The translations under genes were made by a program, and so were the position numbers. Shown here one piece after another: positions 16,092-26,700 of a DNA stretch of 64,000 nt. Under the pieces are notes generated by a model. The model had not been told where the DNA came from and ran no database searches. It saw only the letters and a list, made by a program, of their open reading frames with translations. The DNA lies in contig NZ_FNQH01000006.1 of the NCBI RefSeq assembly GCF_900107505.1, positions 1 through 64,000 of the forward strand, read 5' to 3'. Origin of the DNA: Trichococcus collinsii (GTDB lineage: Bacteria; Bacillota; Bacilli; Lactobacillales; Aerococcaceae). Numbering within the stretch: the first letter of the stretch is position 1; every line of letters starts with the position of its first letter.

Positions 16092-16331
16092 TTATTTATA
16101 TTTCAATTTGGCGATCAAAATGACCAAGGCCAAGCAGAAAGTGATGAGGTTGGCGATCAACAGTGCCATGTCCCCCATTACGTATCCATGCACCATCCAT
16201 AAGAAGATACCTATCACTGACATGAGGTACATCCCCAGCGAAATGGCCTTCGTGTCCTTTGTCTGCAAAACTTTGATAACCTGCGGTACGAATGACAATG
16301 TCGTCAATATTCCTGCGATTGTTCCGATCAT
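16092..16331 (-). CDS. SemiSWEET family sugar transporter (PQ-loop)
   Basis: 79 residues, a single three-helix bundle: IGTIAGILTTLSFVPQVIKVLQTKDT, ISLGMYLMSVIGIFLWMVHGYVMG, and MALLIANLITFCLALVILIAKLKYK. The PQ motif in SFVPQV, the conserved IS(L) and W-x-x-(H/Y)G, and the central Asn of the third helix are the SemiSWEET signature. Such proteins dimerise to pass sugars across the membrane. The substrate is not predictable. It has its own terminator at 16052-16085. Confidence 0.9.
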   Translation of the reverse strand: MIGTIAGILTTLSFVPQVIKVLQTKDTKAISLGMYLMSVIGIFLWMVHGYVMGDMALLIANLITFCLALVILIAKLKYK

Positions 16332-16356
16332 ATTCTTTTCCCCCTGATTTTTATTG

Positions 16357-16569
16357 TTATTTTAGTTTATAAAGCAAGTAGTCCAAGCAGTCGATTGCTT
16401 TCTGATCCTCATGGATTTTATCCAATAAGCTGTTCCTGTGTTTCTTCAGCAGATCCATCTGTTTTGCCTGTTCGTTCATTTGGCGGAATTGCAGAAAAGC
16501 AGCGATTGTTTTGTCACAGCAGCCGGCATCCTTCAGATTTGTGATCAGCATTTCTTCAATTATTTCCAC
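16357..16569 (-). CDS. Small hypothetical helical protein
   Basis: 70 residues from a GTG at 16567-16569, chosen because AGGAG lies 8 nt upstream; upstream in-frame ATGs lack a ribosome binding site. The product is mostly helical: EIIEEMLITNLKDAGCCDKTIAAFLQF, then a charged helical region NEQAKQMDLLKKHRNSLLDKIHEDQKAIDCLDYLLYKL. It resembles small companion proteins seen in lactic acid bacteria but I cannot name a function. It lies divergently beside a LysR gene (16698) and 26 bp upstream of the SemiSWEET gene. Confidence 0.7.
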   Translation of the reverse strand: MEIIEEMLITNLKDAGCCDKTIAAFLQFRQMNEQAKQMDLLKKHRNSLLDKIHEDQKAIDCLDYLLYKLK

Positions 16570-16697
16570 TCGCCTCACTCCTCTTGAGAATAGAATACAT
16601 CGGATCAGCAGGAACATCAAATACCTATATCAGATGACTTGTCATACTTGAAAGGCATAGCAAGAAGCGCTAAAATAGTGCTGAAGGAGTTGATCAC

Positions 16698-17603
16698 ATG
16701 GAACTCAGAGTGTTGCAGTATTTTTTGACGATTGCTAGGGAACAGAGCATTTCGGGAGCTGCAGAATTTTTACATATTACGCAGCCTACCCTTTCCAGAC
16801 AAATGAAGGAACTGGAGGAAGAGTTCGGCAAGCAACTGTTCATCAGAGGCAACCGCAAGATCATTTTGACGGATGAAGGTATGCTCCTCAGAAAAAGGGC
16901 TGAGGAAATCATCCAACTAGTGGAGAAAACTGAGTCGGAAATGCGCGCGGATGACACTGAATTGAGTGGGGATATCTACATCGGCGGCGGCGAATCCGAA
17001 GGCATGCGGATCATAGCGCGCGCAATCAGCAGAGCCCAATCGGATCACCCGCTTCTCAAATTCCACCTGTTCAGCGGCAATGCTGAGGATGTCACGGACC
17101 GGTTGGACAAAGGGTTGCTCGATTTCGGTGTACTCGTGGAGCCGACAAACATGACAAAATATGATTTTATCAAGCTGCCAACAAAGGACAGATGGGGTAT
17201 CCTGCTGAGGAAAGACAGTACGCTGGCTGCTTTGGAAAGCATCACTCCGAAGGATTTGAGGGGTAAACCGGTCATCTGTTCGAACCAGATGATGGTCAAA
17301 AATGAACTCGCCGGCTGGCTAGGCGGGAATGAGCGCAGTCTGAACATCGTCACAACCTACAATCTTCTGTACAATGCCTCCCTACTGGTGGAAGAAAACA
17401 GCCATTATGCGTTGTGTTTGGATGGCATCATCCATACCGGCGAGGGCAGCGATTTGTGCTTCCGCCCCTTGGAACCCCGGCTTGAGGTCGGGCTTCATTT
17501 CGTATGGAAGAAATACCAGGTGTTTACAAAAGCCTCTGACTATTTTCTGGGACTCGTGCAGGAAGAAGCCAAATCCCGAAGTAATCACGAAAAAGAAGCA
17601 TAA
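16698..17603 (+). CDS. LysR family transcriptional regulator
   Basis: 301 residues. Helix-turn-helix MELRVLQYFLTIAREQSISGAAEFLHITQPTLSRQMKELEEEFGKQLF at the N terminus, then the effector-binding domain (GDIYIGGGESEGMRIIARAIS, LDFGVLVEPTN, GKPVICSNQMMVKNELAGWL). ATG at 16698 follows GAAGGAGTTGATCAC. The gene diverges from the small helical protein/SemiSWEET pair, which are possible targets, but the evidence is positional only. Its 3' end overlaps a terminator stem (17591-17634). Confidence 0.93.
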   Translation: MELRVLQYFLTIAREQSISGAAEFLHITQPTLSRQMKELEEEFGKQLFIRGNRKIILTDEGMLLRKRAEEIIQLVEKTESEMRADDTELSGDIYIGGGESEGMRIIARAISRAQSDHPLLKFHLFSGNAEDVTDRLDKGLLDFGVLVEPTNMTKYDFIKLPTKDRWGILLRKDSTLAALESITPKDLRGKPVICSNQMMVKNELAGWLGGNERSLNIVTTYNLLYNASLLVEENSHYALCLDGIIHTGEGSDLCFRPLEPRLEVGLHFVWKKYQVFTKASDYFLGLVQEEAKSRSNHEKEA

Positions 17604-17634
17604 CACCCTCACTTTGGGCATTATGCTTCTTTTG
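17591..17634 (+). terminator. Terminator of the second lysR gene
   Basis: AAAAGAAGCATAA (17591-17603) pairs with TTATGCTTCTTTT (17621-17633) across a 17-nt loop and ends in a T-run. The left arm contains the last codons and stop of lysR. The A-rich left side means it may also act for the convergent membrane-protein gene. Confidence 0.8.
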
Positions 17635-17670
17635 CTTACAGACATTCATTTTGCATTTCTGCACCGCTCA

Positions 17671-18108
17671 TCACTTCGTGTTCTTCGTGTGCGAGCGGAT
17701 ATTTGCGATGATCTGGATAACGAACAAACCCAACAGAATTCCGCCTTGCAATGCCGAATGTTTCCACGTCATTACGATGAAACCGTAATTCATCGACCAA
17801 TACAGCAACAGATAAGGCGTCAATAACTTCCAATTATCACGGAAAGATACCTTCAGAACGAAGTCATAGATGCCTTCCAACATAAGGAAAGCCAGGAAAA
17901 TGCCCAGGAATATCGTGTACTGAACCGGCTTCTGCTGCTGTTGCGCCAAGGCGATTCCGATGACTGCGGGGACCGCCAACGCCAAGTAGACTTTCCCCGC
18001 AACCGCTACTTGCGTTGCTTTGGCATAGCTGACAAGCAAAAAAATGGTGATCAAAAGTAAACTGTTTACTATCCCGAGCAAAAAATACAAATTTTCGAAC
18101 ATGCTCAT
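17671..18108 (-). CDS. Hypothetical integral membrane protein
   Basis: 145 residues with four predicted membrane segments: YFLLGIVNSLLLITIFLLVSYA, VYLALAVPAVIGIALA, YTIFLGIFLAFLMLEGIYDFVL, and LLTPYLLLYWSMNYGFIVMTW with a last one at ALQGGILLGLFVIQIIANI. No catalytic motif or known family is recognised. It lies 39 bp downstream of the MgtA-like ATPase gene on the same strand and could be cotranscribed with it. Confidence 0.75.
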   Translation of the reverse strand: MSMFENLYFLLGIVNSLLLITIFLLVSYAKATQVAVAGKVYLALAVPAVIGIALAQQQQKPVQYTIFLGIFLAFLMLEGIYDFVLKVSFRDNWKLLTPYLLLYWSMNYGFIVMTWKHSALQGGILLGLFVIQIIANIRSHTKNTK

Positions 18109-18147
18109 CCCGCCTCCCTGATTACATCGCGTTGGAAATTACTCTAC

Positions 18148-20697
18148 TTATTTGATGGTTTTCTTGGATTCCAGCTTCGCCTTTGCTTTATAAAAATAAT
18201 GTTTTGCGACTTCTGTGACGATCACGTACAGGCCTAGGATAAGGAACAAAGACAGCAACAGCAGTGGCTGGATCGGTTCAATGCCTAGGTATTGATGGAA
18301 TGGCAGGTACGGGATCAGCAAAGTGATGATGCCCACAACGATCGATGAATACAGCAAGATTGGGGCGGGTTTGCTCCTATAGAACCGCTTATGCGTGCGC
18401 ATAACCAACAACACAAGCAATTCCGTGAGTACTGAAAAAGTGAACCAACTGCTCTGGAACAGGCCGTGCTTGGCATCAAATCCAATGAACAGCAGGGCAA
18501 ACGTCAAGTAATCAAAAACCGAACTGACCAGCCCGAAAACAAACATAAAATCACGGATGAAATGGATATCCCATCTGAGCGGCTTTTCCACTGTTTCCTT
18601 ATCCACACTATCATTGGCGATGGTTATCGCAGGGAAATCGCTCAAAAAATTGATCAGGAGAATTTGTTTGGGAAGCAGCGGCAGGAACGGTAAGAATAAG
18701 GATGCCCCCGCCATGCTGAACATATTGCCGAAATTGGCGCTGGTGGTGACTTGGATGTATTTAAGAGTATTGGCAAAGGTCGTCCTTCCCAACACAATAC
18801 CGCGGCTCAGCACTTCCAAGTTTTTTTCCATTAATACGAAATCAGCGGATTCCTTGGCCACATCAACGGCGTTGTCCACTGATAGGCTGACGTCTGCGGC
18901 GTGCAGTGCCGGCACATCGTTGATGCCATCACCCATATAGCCCACGACATGATTTTTCTTTTTCAGGGCTAGGATGATCCGTTCCTTCTGGTTGGGATCC
19001 ACTTCAGCAAATACCGTAGTGGTTTCGATTTTAGCCCACAAGGCTTCGTCGCTCAGCCTCATCAGTTCCGATCCGGTCAGTACGCCCGTAACTTTCAGGC
19101 CTACCGCCTCGGCAGTGTGCAAAGCGATCAGCTTATTATCCCCGGTAATTATTCGCAGACTGACCCCTTTACGCGTCAATTCTACAATGGTCTGCGAAAC
19201 ATCCGCTTTCGGATGGTCAAACAGGAGCAAAAAGCCCATCAGTACCATTTCCTTCTCATCTTCAACTGTATACTTTCCCTTCGAGGCCACTGTCTTTTTG
19301 GCGACCGCGATGATACGTATCCCTTGGCTGCTCCACTCTTCGTAAAGCTGTTGGATGCCGGATTGAATCTGTCCATCCATTGACTTTTCGGAACTAGCGA
19401 TTTCTACCCGCGTGCAGATGGTTAGCACACTGTTCAAGGCCCCTTTCACGATCAGTGTGCACTGGCCGTCCTCCTGAACAATGACGCTCAGGCGTTCACG
19501 GTTGAAATCAAAAGGGATTTCCCCCTGCTTTTTGACGGTGCTGATATCCACATTTTTGGATGCGCTGATGGCCTCGTCCAGCGTATTTGCCATACCGGTC
19601 TGTAAGCTTGCGTTCAAATAGGCCAGGCGGAACACTTCATCGGAAGGCTGCCCGGAAACATCCGCCGCACCATCAAGGCGGATGTTCCCCTCCGTCAAGG
19701 TGCCGGTTTTATCGGTGCAGAGGATATCCATGCTACCGAAGTTTTCAATTGCAGTCAAACGGCGGACGATGACTCCCTCCTTCGCCATGATGCGGGATCC
19801 TTTCGAAAGGGTGATGCTGATGATTGCCGGCAAAAGCTGCGGCGTGATCCCAACTGCAAGGGCAACCGAGAAAAGCAGGGCTTCAATGGCTGGCCTGTTC
19901 ATGATGACGTTGATCGCGAAAACGACAAGGGTAAGGACAAGCATGATTTCAGTCAATAAATAACCGAATCGTCGCACGCCACGTTCAAATTCTGTTTCCG
20001 GAGGGCGCAAAGAAAGCTTATCGGCGATTTGCCCGAATTCGGTACTTGCTCCCGTTTCCACAACCAACATCTTAGCATTTCCGCTCTGTACACTTGTGCC
20101 CGTGTAGACACAGTTGGTGCGTTCCTCCAGACTGGCGTCTTCACTGACCTTGTCCGGCTTCTTTTCGGAAGGTTGGGACTCTCCGGTGAGGATGGACTGG
20201 TTGACGAATAAATTCGTGCTTTCCAGAATCAAGCCGTCTGCGACAATGAGGCTGCCGGTTGAAAGTTTGATGATATCGCCCGGAACTACCTCTTTTGATG
20301 CAATCTCGATTGGCTTGCCATCGCGAAGGACGACTGATTTTGCCTGCACTTTCGCCCGGAGCTCCGCAATGACATTTCCCGCGGTATATTCCTGATAAAA
20401 ACTGAGAGTCGCACTCGCCAAAATGATGGCTAGGATTATCATCGCATCGATCCATTCCCCTGTTGCAGCCGATATTCCTGTTGCAACAAGCAGAATGAGG
20501 ATGATTGGATTTTTGAACTGGCTGAGGAGGGCCTTAAGCTGCGTATTTTTTTTCTGTTCTTTTAGCGTATTTTGACCGTGCTGTTTCAACCTTACTGCTG
20601 CTTCCTCAGCAGCCAGACCGTTTGTGTTGGATTGTACAGCTTGAAGCACCTCTTCAGGAGTCTCACTCCAAAATTTTATTCCCTCTTTTTCTTGCAT
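18148..20697 (-). CDS. mgtA: P-type ATPase, MgtA/MgtB-like (Mg2+ import)
   Basis: 849-residue P-type ATPase. Residues 1-~70 form the cation-ATPase N domain (EVLQAVQSNTNGLAAEEAAVRLKQHGQNTL). TGES lies in LFVNQSILTGES, the phosphorylation motif DKTGTLTEGNI near residue 326 and the hinge GDGINDVPALHAAD near 584. The C terminus has six membrane segments (LLIPYLPFHQYLGIEPIQPLLLLSLFLILG). Size, domain order and the C-terminal region fit magnesium-importing MgtA/B ATPases rather than Ca2+ pumps, though ion specificity is inferred. ATG at 20697 follows GAAGGGCG. No M-box leader is visible. It lies 30 bp downstream of the glucan synthase gene, so readthrough is likely. Confidence 0.88.
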   Translation of the reverse strand: MQEKEGIKFWSETPEEVLQAVQSNTNGLAAEEAAVRLKQHGQNTLKEQKKNTQLKALLSQFKNPIILILLVATGISAATGEWIDAMIILAIILASATLSFYQEYTAGNVIAELRAKVQAKSVVLRDGKPIEIASKEVVPGDIIKLSTGSLIVADGLILESTNLFVNQSILTGESQPSEKKPDKVSEDASLEERTNCVYTGTSVQSGNAKMLVVETGASTEFGQIADKLSLRPPETEFERGVRRFGYLLTEIMLVLTLVVFAINVIMNRPAIEALLFSVALAVGITPQLLPAIISITLSKGSRIMAKEGVIVRRLTAIENFGSMDILCTDKTGTLTEGNIRLDGAADVSGQPSDEVFRLAYLNASLQTGMANTLDEAISASKNVDISTVKKQGEIPFDFNRERLSVIVQEDGQCTLIVKGALNSVLTICTRVEIASSEKSMDGQIQSGIQQLYEEWSSQGIRIIAVAKKTVASKGKYTVEDEKEMVLMGFLLLFDHPKADVSQTIVELTRKGVSLRIITGDNKLIALHTAEAVGLKVTGVLTGSELMRLSDEALWAKIETTTVFAEVDPNQKERIILALKKKNHVVGYMGDGINDVPALHAADVSLSVDNAVDVAKESADFVLMEKNLEVLSRGIVLGRTTFANTLKYIQVTTSANFGNMFSMAGASLFLPFLPLLPKQILLINFLSDFPAITIANDSVDKETVEKPLRWDIHFIRDFMFVFGLVSSVFDYLTFALLFIGFDAKHGLFQSSWFTFSVLTELLVLLVMRTHKRFYRSKPAPILLYSSIVVGIITLLIPYLPFHQYLGIEPIQPLLLLSLFLILGLYVIVTEVAKHYFYKAKAKLESKKTIK

Positions 20698-20727
20698 AAA
20701 ACGCCCTTCTTTCACGAACCGTTTTAC

Positions 20728-23700
20728 CTATTTCCCCATCAACACTTCAATATCGTGCACTTTTCCATCATTGACCAATTCTAAAATGTTTCCTTCACGC
20801 GTTTCGCTTCCTTCGCTTATCGTCTTCACGCCCTTGTTGATGCCTTCAGGATTTTTGACTTTTATGTTATAGATGGACTCAAAATATTTGTACCTTATCG
20901 TGTATTCTGGCCATTTTTGAGGGATGCATGGATCGATTACCAGCTTATTCCCGAGTTTTTGGAACCCCAATATAGATTCTAACCCAGCCTTGTACATCCA
21001 TCCTCCCGATCCTGTATACCACGTCCACCCGCCTCGCCCAGAATGAGGGTGGACAGCATAAACATCAGCAGCCATCACATACGGCTCAACTTTATATGTA
21101 GAACATTCCCTCTGGTTTCTTGCATTATTAATGGGATTAATGAGCTCATACAGCTCATGAGCCTTGTCTCCGTCGCCAAGTTTGGCGAATGCAATGATGA
21201 CCCATGCGGCTGCATGCGTGTATTGCCCGCCATTTTCCCGGACACCTGGACTGTACCCCTTAATATACCCGGGCTCCATTTCGCTTGTGTCAAAGGGTGG
21301 AGTAAGAAGTTTAATCACCCCATCTTCTCTGGTGATGAGGTAATCTTCAACCGATTTCATCGCCTGTCTGACTCTTTCCGGATTCCCCGCTTCAGAAAGG
21401 ATCGCCCAAGTTTGAGCAATTGAATCAATCTTACATTCGCTATTTTCTGCCGAACCCAGAGGCATGCCATTGTCAAAATAGGCTCTGATATACCAGTTGC
21501 CATCCCAAGCGGACCTCTCAATAGATTCAGTAATCTGATTCATTATATTGAAGTATTTTTCTGAAATTTCTGATTCTCCCATCTCAATGCATACTGGAAT
21601 GATTTTTTTAAGCACACTCACCAAAAACCAGCCCAGCCATACACTCTCCCCTGCCCCTTTATTCCCAACCATATTCATACCGTCATTCCAATCACCTGAG
21701 CCCATCAACGGCAGTCCGTGATTTCCAAATTTCAAACTTTTCTCTATGGCTGCGATACAATGTCCAAATAATGTAGCAGACCTATTCGAAATGGAAGGAT
21801 TTCCATATTTCTCCTGTTCCCCATTTTCAAGCAAGTCGCTTTCCAGATACGGCAATTCCGATTTTAATATTCCTTTATCCCCCGTTATGTCCACATATTC
21901 CATGGTCACATAAGGAAGCCAAAGAAGATCATCACTGAATCGGGTACGAACGCCTTTCCCGCTAGGCTCATGCCACCAGTGTTGTACATCCCCTTCCACA
22001 AACTGATGCGCTGCATGAAGAAGAATCTGTTTTCTCGCAATTTCAGGGCTCATGTGAACGACAGCCAAAGAATCTTGAAGCTGATCTCTGAACCCATACG
22101 CACCGCTGGACTGATAAAATGCCGAACGCGCCCAAAGTCGGCAGGAAAGGGTTTGGTATTGAAGCCACCCATTCAGCATAAGATCCATTGACATATCAGG
22201 GGTCGTAACCTGAATCCCTTCAAGTTTTTCTTTCCAGGATTCTTTTACAACTGTCAGCGCCCGATACGATTCTTGTACATTCCTGTATTTATCCGCAAGT
22301 TGATCCACCTCATCAATTGTTTCAGCCGCACCAAAAGTGAGTACGATATCCTTTTCCTCCATTTGATTCAGTGACACATTGACTTGCATAGCCGCACACG
22401 GATCATAACCAATTCCAACCGTTCCCGTAAGCTTTTCTTTTCTCAAGCATTCAGGATTGGCTAGACTCCCTGAGCCCATAAACTCTACCCGGTTTCCTGT
22501 AACACTTCTGTTTTCCAACGAAATGTCCATGAAACCAATTTTTTCTTTATATTCATCATGGTAAGGATTTTCCATCAACAGGACCCCGGCAGCATTTGAG
22601 CTTGTTTTTATGTGCATCGCGGTAACTTGGTCTGTTACACCCATAACCTGTCTCACATAGTAGATCAGAGACAGGTTTCTCTGTTCGTTGGATGAATTCG
22701 AAAGTGTTAAAATGCTGATTTTAATGCTTTCATCTTCAGGAACAAATTGGACCAATTTCTGTTCAATTCCGTGGCTGGCATGCCTAAATTCTGTATAACC
22801 AAACCCATGTCTTATTTCATATGCTTCTTTTCCTCTGATAGGTGAAGGTGTTACTGTCCATGATTCTCCAGTATCATCATCTCTGAGATACAAAATCTCA
22901 CCTGGATCGTCACTGACTGGATCATTGGACCATGTGGACAGTTTGTTTTCGCGGCTGTTTCCGTACCAAGTATACCCTGCTCCAGATTCAGAGACGGTAA
23001 AACCAAACTTGGGATTTGAGATCACATTAATCCAAGGAGCCGGGGTAGTTTGGTCTTTTTCAATTCGAATAACATACTCCCTACCATCTTCAGTGAATCC
23101 GCCGAGTCCATTTGGATACAGGAGATCAGGTTTTTCAGAAGCATGACTGATATATTCGCTGCTTGATTTGGAATATGCAATTTCTCTTTGCTTTTCCGAG
23201 TCTCTTCCACGTGTTTCTTCTGTTTGCTCACTCAAGTTTCCGCCATCACCTCTTATTATCATTCTCGCCACGGCATATAGAAGGTAGATTTCCTCTGGAC
23301 TCGTTTTGCTTTTGTCAATTATGTACACACCCCCTGATTTCCCTACCAATTGATGGATATGGCTTGAATTTAACGTCTCGATGATAGATGCATGCAGCGG
23401 GAGATCATAACTGTTAACTTCCTCACACAGTATGATCAGATCTACTTTTAACTTTTTGTACATCCAATACTCGTGGGCTTCTAAAAGTTGATCGAGCAGC
23501 CTAATCCCATCGGTACTGTTTATGACCAACAATACAACCGGATCGTCTCCGGAAATGCCGAAGCGCCATAGTGAAGACTGCCCCAATGTGTTCTTTTCGA
23601 TCAATCCCTGGAATTTCCTTCTGGAAGGGCTATTGAACAAGATGCTAGAAGTCATATTTTGGTAAATTTCCAGTTGAGAAGGTTCTATGTCCAGGTATGC

Positions 23701-26700
23701 TGCTTCAAGGTGCCCGCTTGTGTGTGCTAGAGTGAACCCCCGGTCGATGAATTCATTCTGGGAATATTTCTCTATTAAGAGCAACAACTCTTCTCTGGTT
23801 GCGCTGAATGCAGTGACATAGGATATCTGCAAAGACTTTCCTGGAAGTATTCTTCCTTTCAGTCTCAGACTCATGACTGGATCGAGTACAGTTCCCTCTG
23901 TTCCTGAAAGAAGTATGTCATCATCCATGGCTGCCGGGGATGCTAAATCACGGTTTCGTCCGATAAACTGCATCCTGTCGGTTTCGAATTGCATGTCCCC
24001 TATGGTTTCCCCTTCAATCACGGCAAAATTAGCAGTCCATAGTTTTTTATCAGTGGAAGACCTTGGCCGATTGGTGGCAATGATGCCATTCAGGTCTTTA
24101 AGAATCTCTGTTTCCTTGAAAAGTTTATGAAATGCAGGGTGCGCAATATCTTCATTTTGTGTGGTCATCACGACCTCAAAGTAACTTGTGACTTCTATAT
24201 CACACGTACTGTCTCCGGCATTTCCCAAAGTCATTTTTCTGATTTCAACATTTTCCTTTGGAACAACGATAACCTCAGTTTGCGTATGGATATCTCCATC
24301 TCTTCGTTTGAAAACGGCTTTGTCGTTTGTAAAAACCACTTCATATTTTTCAGGGATTTTGTACAGCGGTGCATAAGCGGGAGACCACACTTTATTTGTG
24401 GCTACATTTTTGATGTAGAAGAACATTCCGTACTTGTCCGCTGCATTGTCCTCTCTCCATCTCGTGATCGCTATGTCGTTGCAGCTACTGTATCCGGTCC
24501 CTCTATCCGTGATCATAACGGAATAATTACCATTTGAGAGAAGATGGACTTTCGGCAAAACAGGATCGGCAGTCCTAAAGGTCCTTGTAAGTCTGCTGTC
24601 TTTATACACCTTACTTTTGTCAATTTTAATTTTCTTAGGTTTCGTTTTCAAATTAAAGTTATAAACAGCCGATGGAATCGGCTCTTGAAGTAAAAACCGG
24701 GAAGCATACATGGCAGGGTTTTCGAAAAAACGTTTTTGCATGATAAAATCATGCAAAAAATTGTTTATAGCCATGAAACCCATACCTTGGTGGTGGGCCA
24801 TGAATTCTCGGATGATGCTTCGCTCATCATCAATCAGTAGCCTGTCAGGTGTGTAGTCAGCTGCTTCATAAAAACCATAAGCTCCTTCCAACCCCTCCTC
24901 CTTAAGGTATGCGATGTTTTGGGCTGCACTTTCGGGGTCTATCTGGAGGGCTAACAATGTTGAGTAGGGTGATACCACCGTATCTTCCATCAGGCCTCTT
25001 TTCAACCCAAGCCAGGGCACTCCGAAAGCCTTATACTGATAACTTAAATTCACATCTGTGTCATTAAAACCGGATTCGGATATTCCCCAAGGTATATTAT
25101 TCTGTTTGCCGTATTTTTTCTGGCTCCGAATGACAAAATTATAGGTTTCGTCCAACATCGTATTTTTGTAGCTCTTCATGATCAAAACCGGCATAAGGTA
25201 TTCGAACATTGTCCCGGACCAGGATGCTAGCCCCTTGTAACCGTCATCCACTGTTAAGGACCTGCTCAATTTGAGCCAATGTTCAGAAGGTATTTCATCT
25301 CTTGCTATGCTTATATAGCTTGCTTGGCGAGCCTCAGAAGCAAGAAGGTCATAATAGGAGTCCGTCAATTCCCCTACATCCAAATCAAAGCCAATAGAGA
25401 ATAATTGTTTTTTCTCGTCATACAATGGTAAAAATTTCGTGTTTTCTGAGAGGACAACTACTCTGCCAATCAATTCTTCATAATCCGATAAAAAGCTACT
25501 TACAGCATCAAGGGATGCAGAGAAACTCTGTCGTAATTCAGAAAGGAAACCCAGGTCTTCAGGGCATTCTTTTTCAAACTGCTCCATGTCTAACATAATT
25601 TTCCCGATGATAGCTTCCGAATTAGCATAAACATCCGGCAAATCCTCTAAACTCGGATTGTTCTTCAAAAGAGCAGTAATCTCTTCAAAGTCATTTTGGT
25701 AATGTGAGAAGCAACCAACAGACAGACTGTCCGGAAGTTTTTCAATCAAATCAATAGTTGGCATAAACTGTAGCCGCTCATCATTGATCATCACTAACAT
25801 TTCTTTGATTTTAAATTTCCAGGATTCATTTGTCATGCCATCAAATTTTTCTCCCGTAGAAAAATCCCTCACAATCCTGTTCCATGAGAAAATGTCGATT
25901 GATTGAATTTGTTCAAATCCAAGTGATTGATAAATAGCCATTCCATCTTCCCCACCATTGTACAGGGTATCCCTGATTCCCTGTAGCAATTGCAGGTCAG
26001 TTAGCGGCATCTTAAGATACCCCTTTAAACCTTCAGACAAAGTTATCAAGTAGCCTACTAAATTACCGCTGTCGGCAGTGGAAATATATTTGGGCAGCAA
26101 GGGTCGCAATGATTGCGTATCATACCAGTTATACAAATGTCCATTCCATTTTTCCATTTTTTCAATCGATGTGATCGTATTTGAGACTTTCTCTATCATT
26201 TCTTTTGTTCCGATGTATCCAAAATCCCGGGCTGTAAGGATAGCCATCAATCCCAGGCTGATGTTGGTTGGTGAGGTTCTATGAGCAATGCCGTTAGGGG
26301 AATCTTCTTGATAGTTGTCCGGGGCAAGATAGTTGTTCTCAGCATTTGCAAATTCCTCAAAATAGCGCCAGGTTTTCCTTGCAATCCTGCTGATTTCGAA
26401 AAGCTGGTCTTTGGTGAGGGTGCATGGCTTTTCTGACTTGTTCTGACTGATCGCATAAGCTATATAAGGCGCACTCAACGACAGAACAAAAAACAGGAAG
26501 CTAAAAATAATTGCTTCCGATTGAAAGGATAACGCCAAAAGAAAAACGGCCAGTCCTATCCAGATTGAAGACTGCATTTCCCATATATAGCTTTTTAATG
26601 AATTGTTGTTTTTCCTTTCCTCAGCTGCCGAAGTTACCCATTCAAGCAAGTCTTTTTTGGTTATCAAAACGCGCCAAAGTGTAACCAGTACTGCACGTAT

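Noticed and set aside
18148-20727. M-box (magnesium riboswitch) in front of the MgtA-like gene
   Set aside because: The upstream gene ends 30 bp away, leaving no room for an M-box leader.
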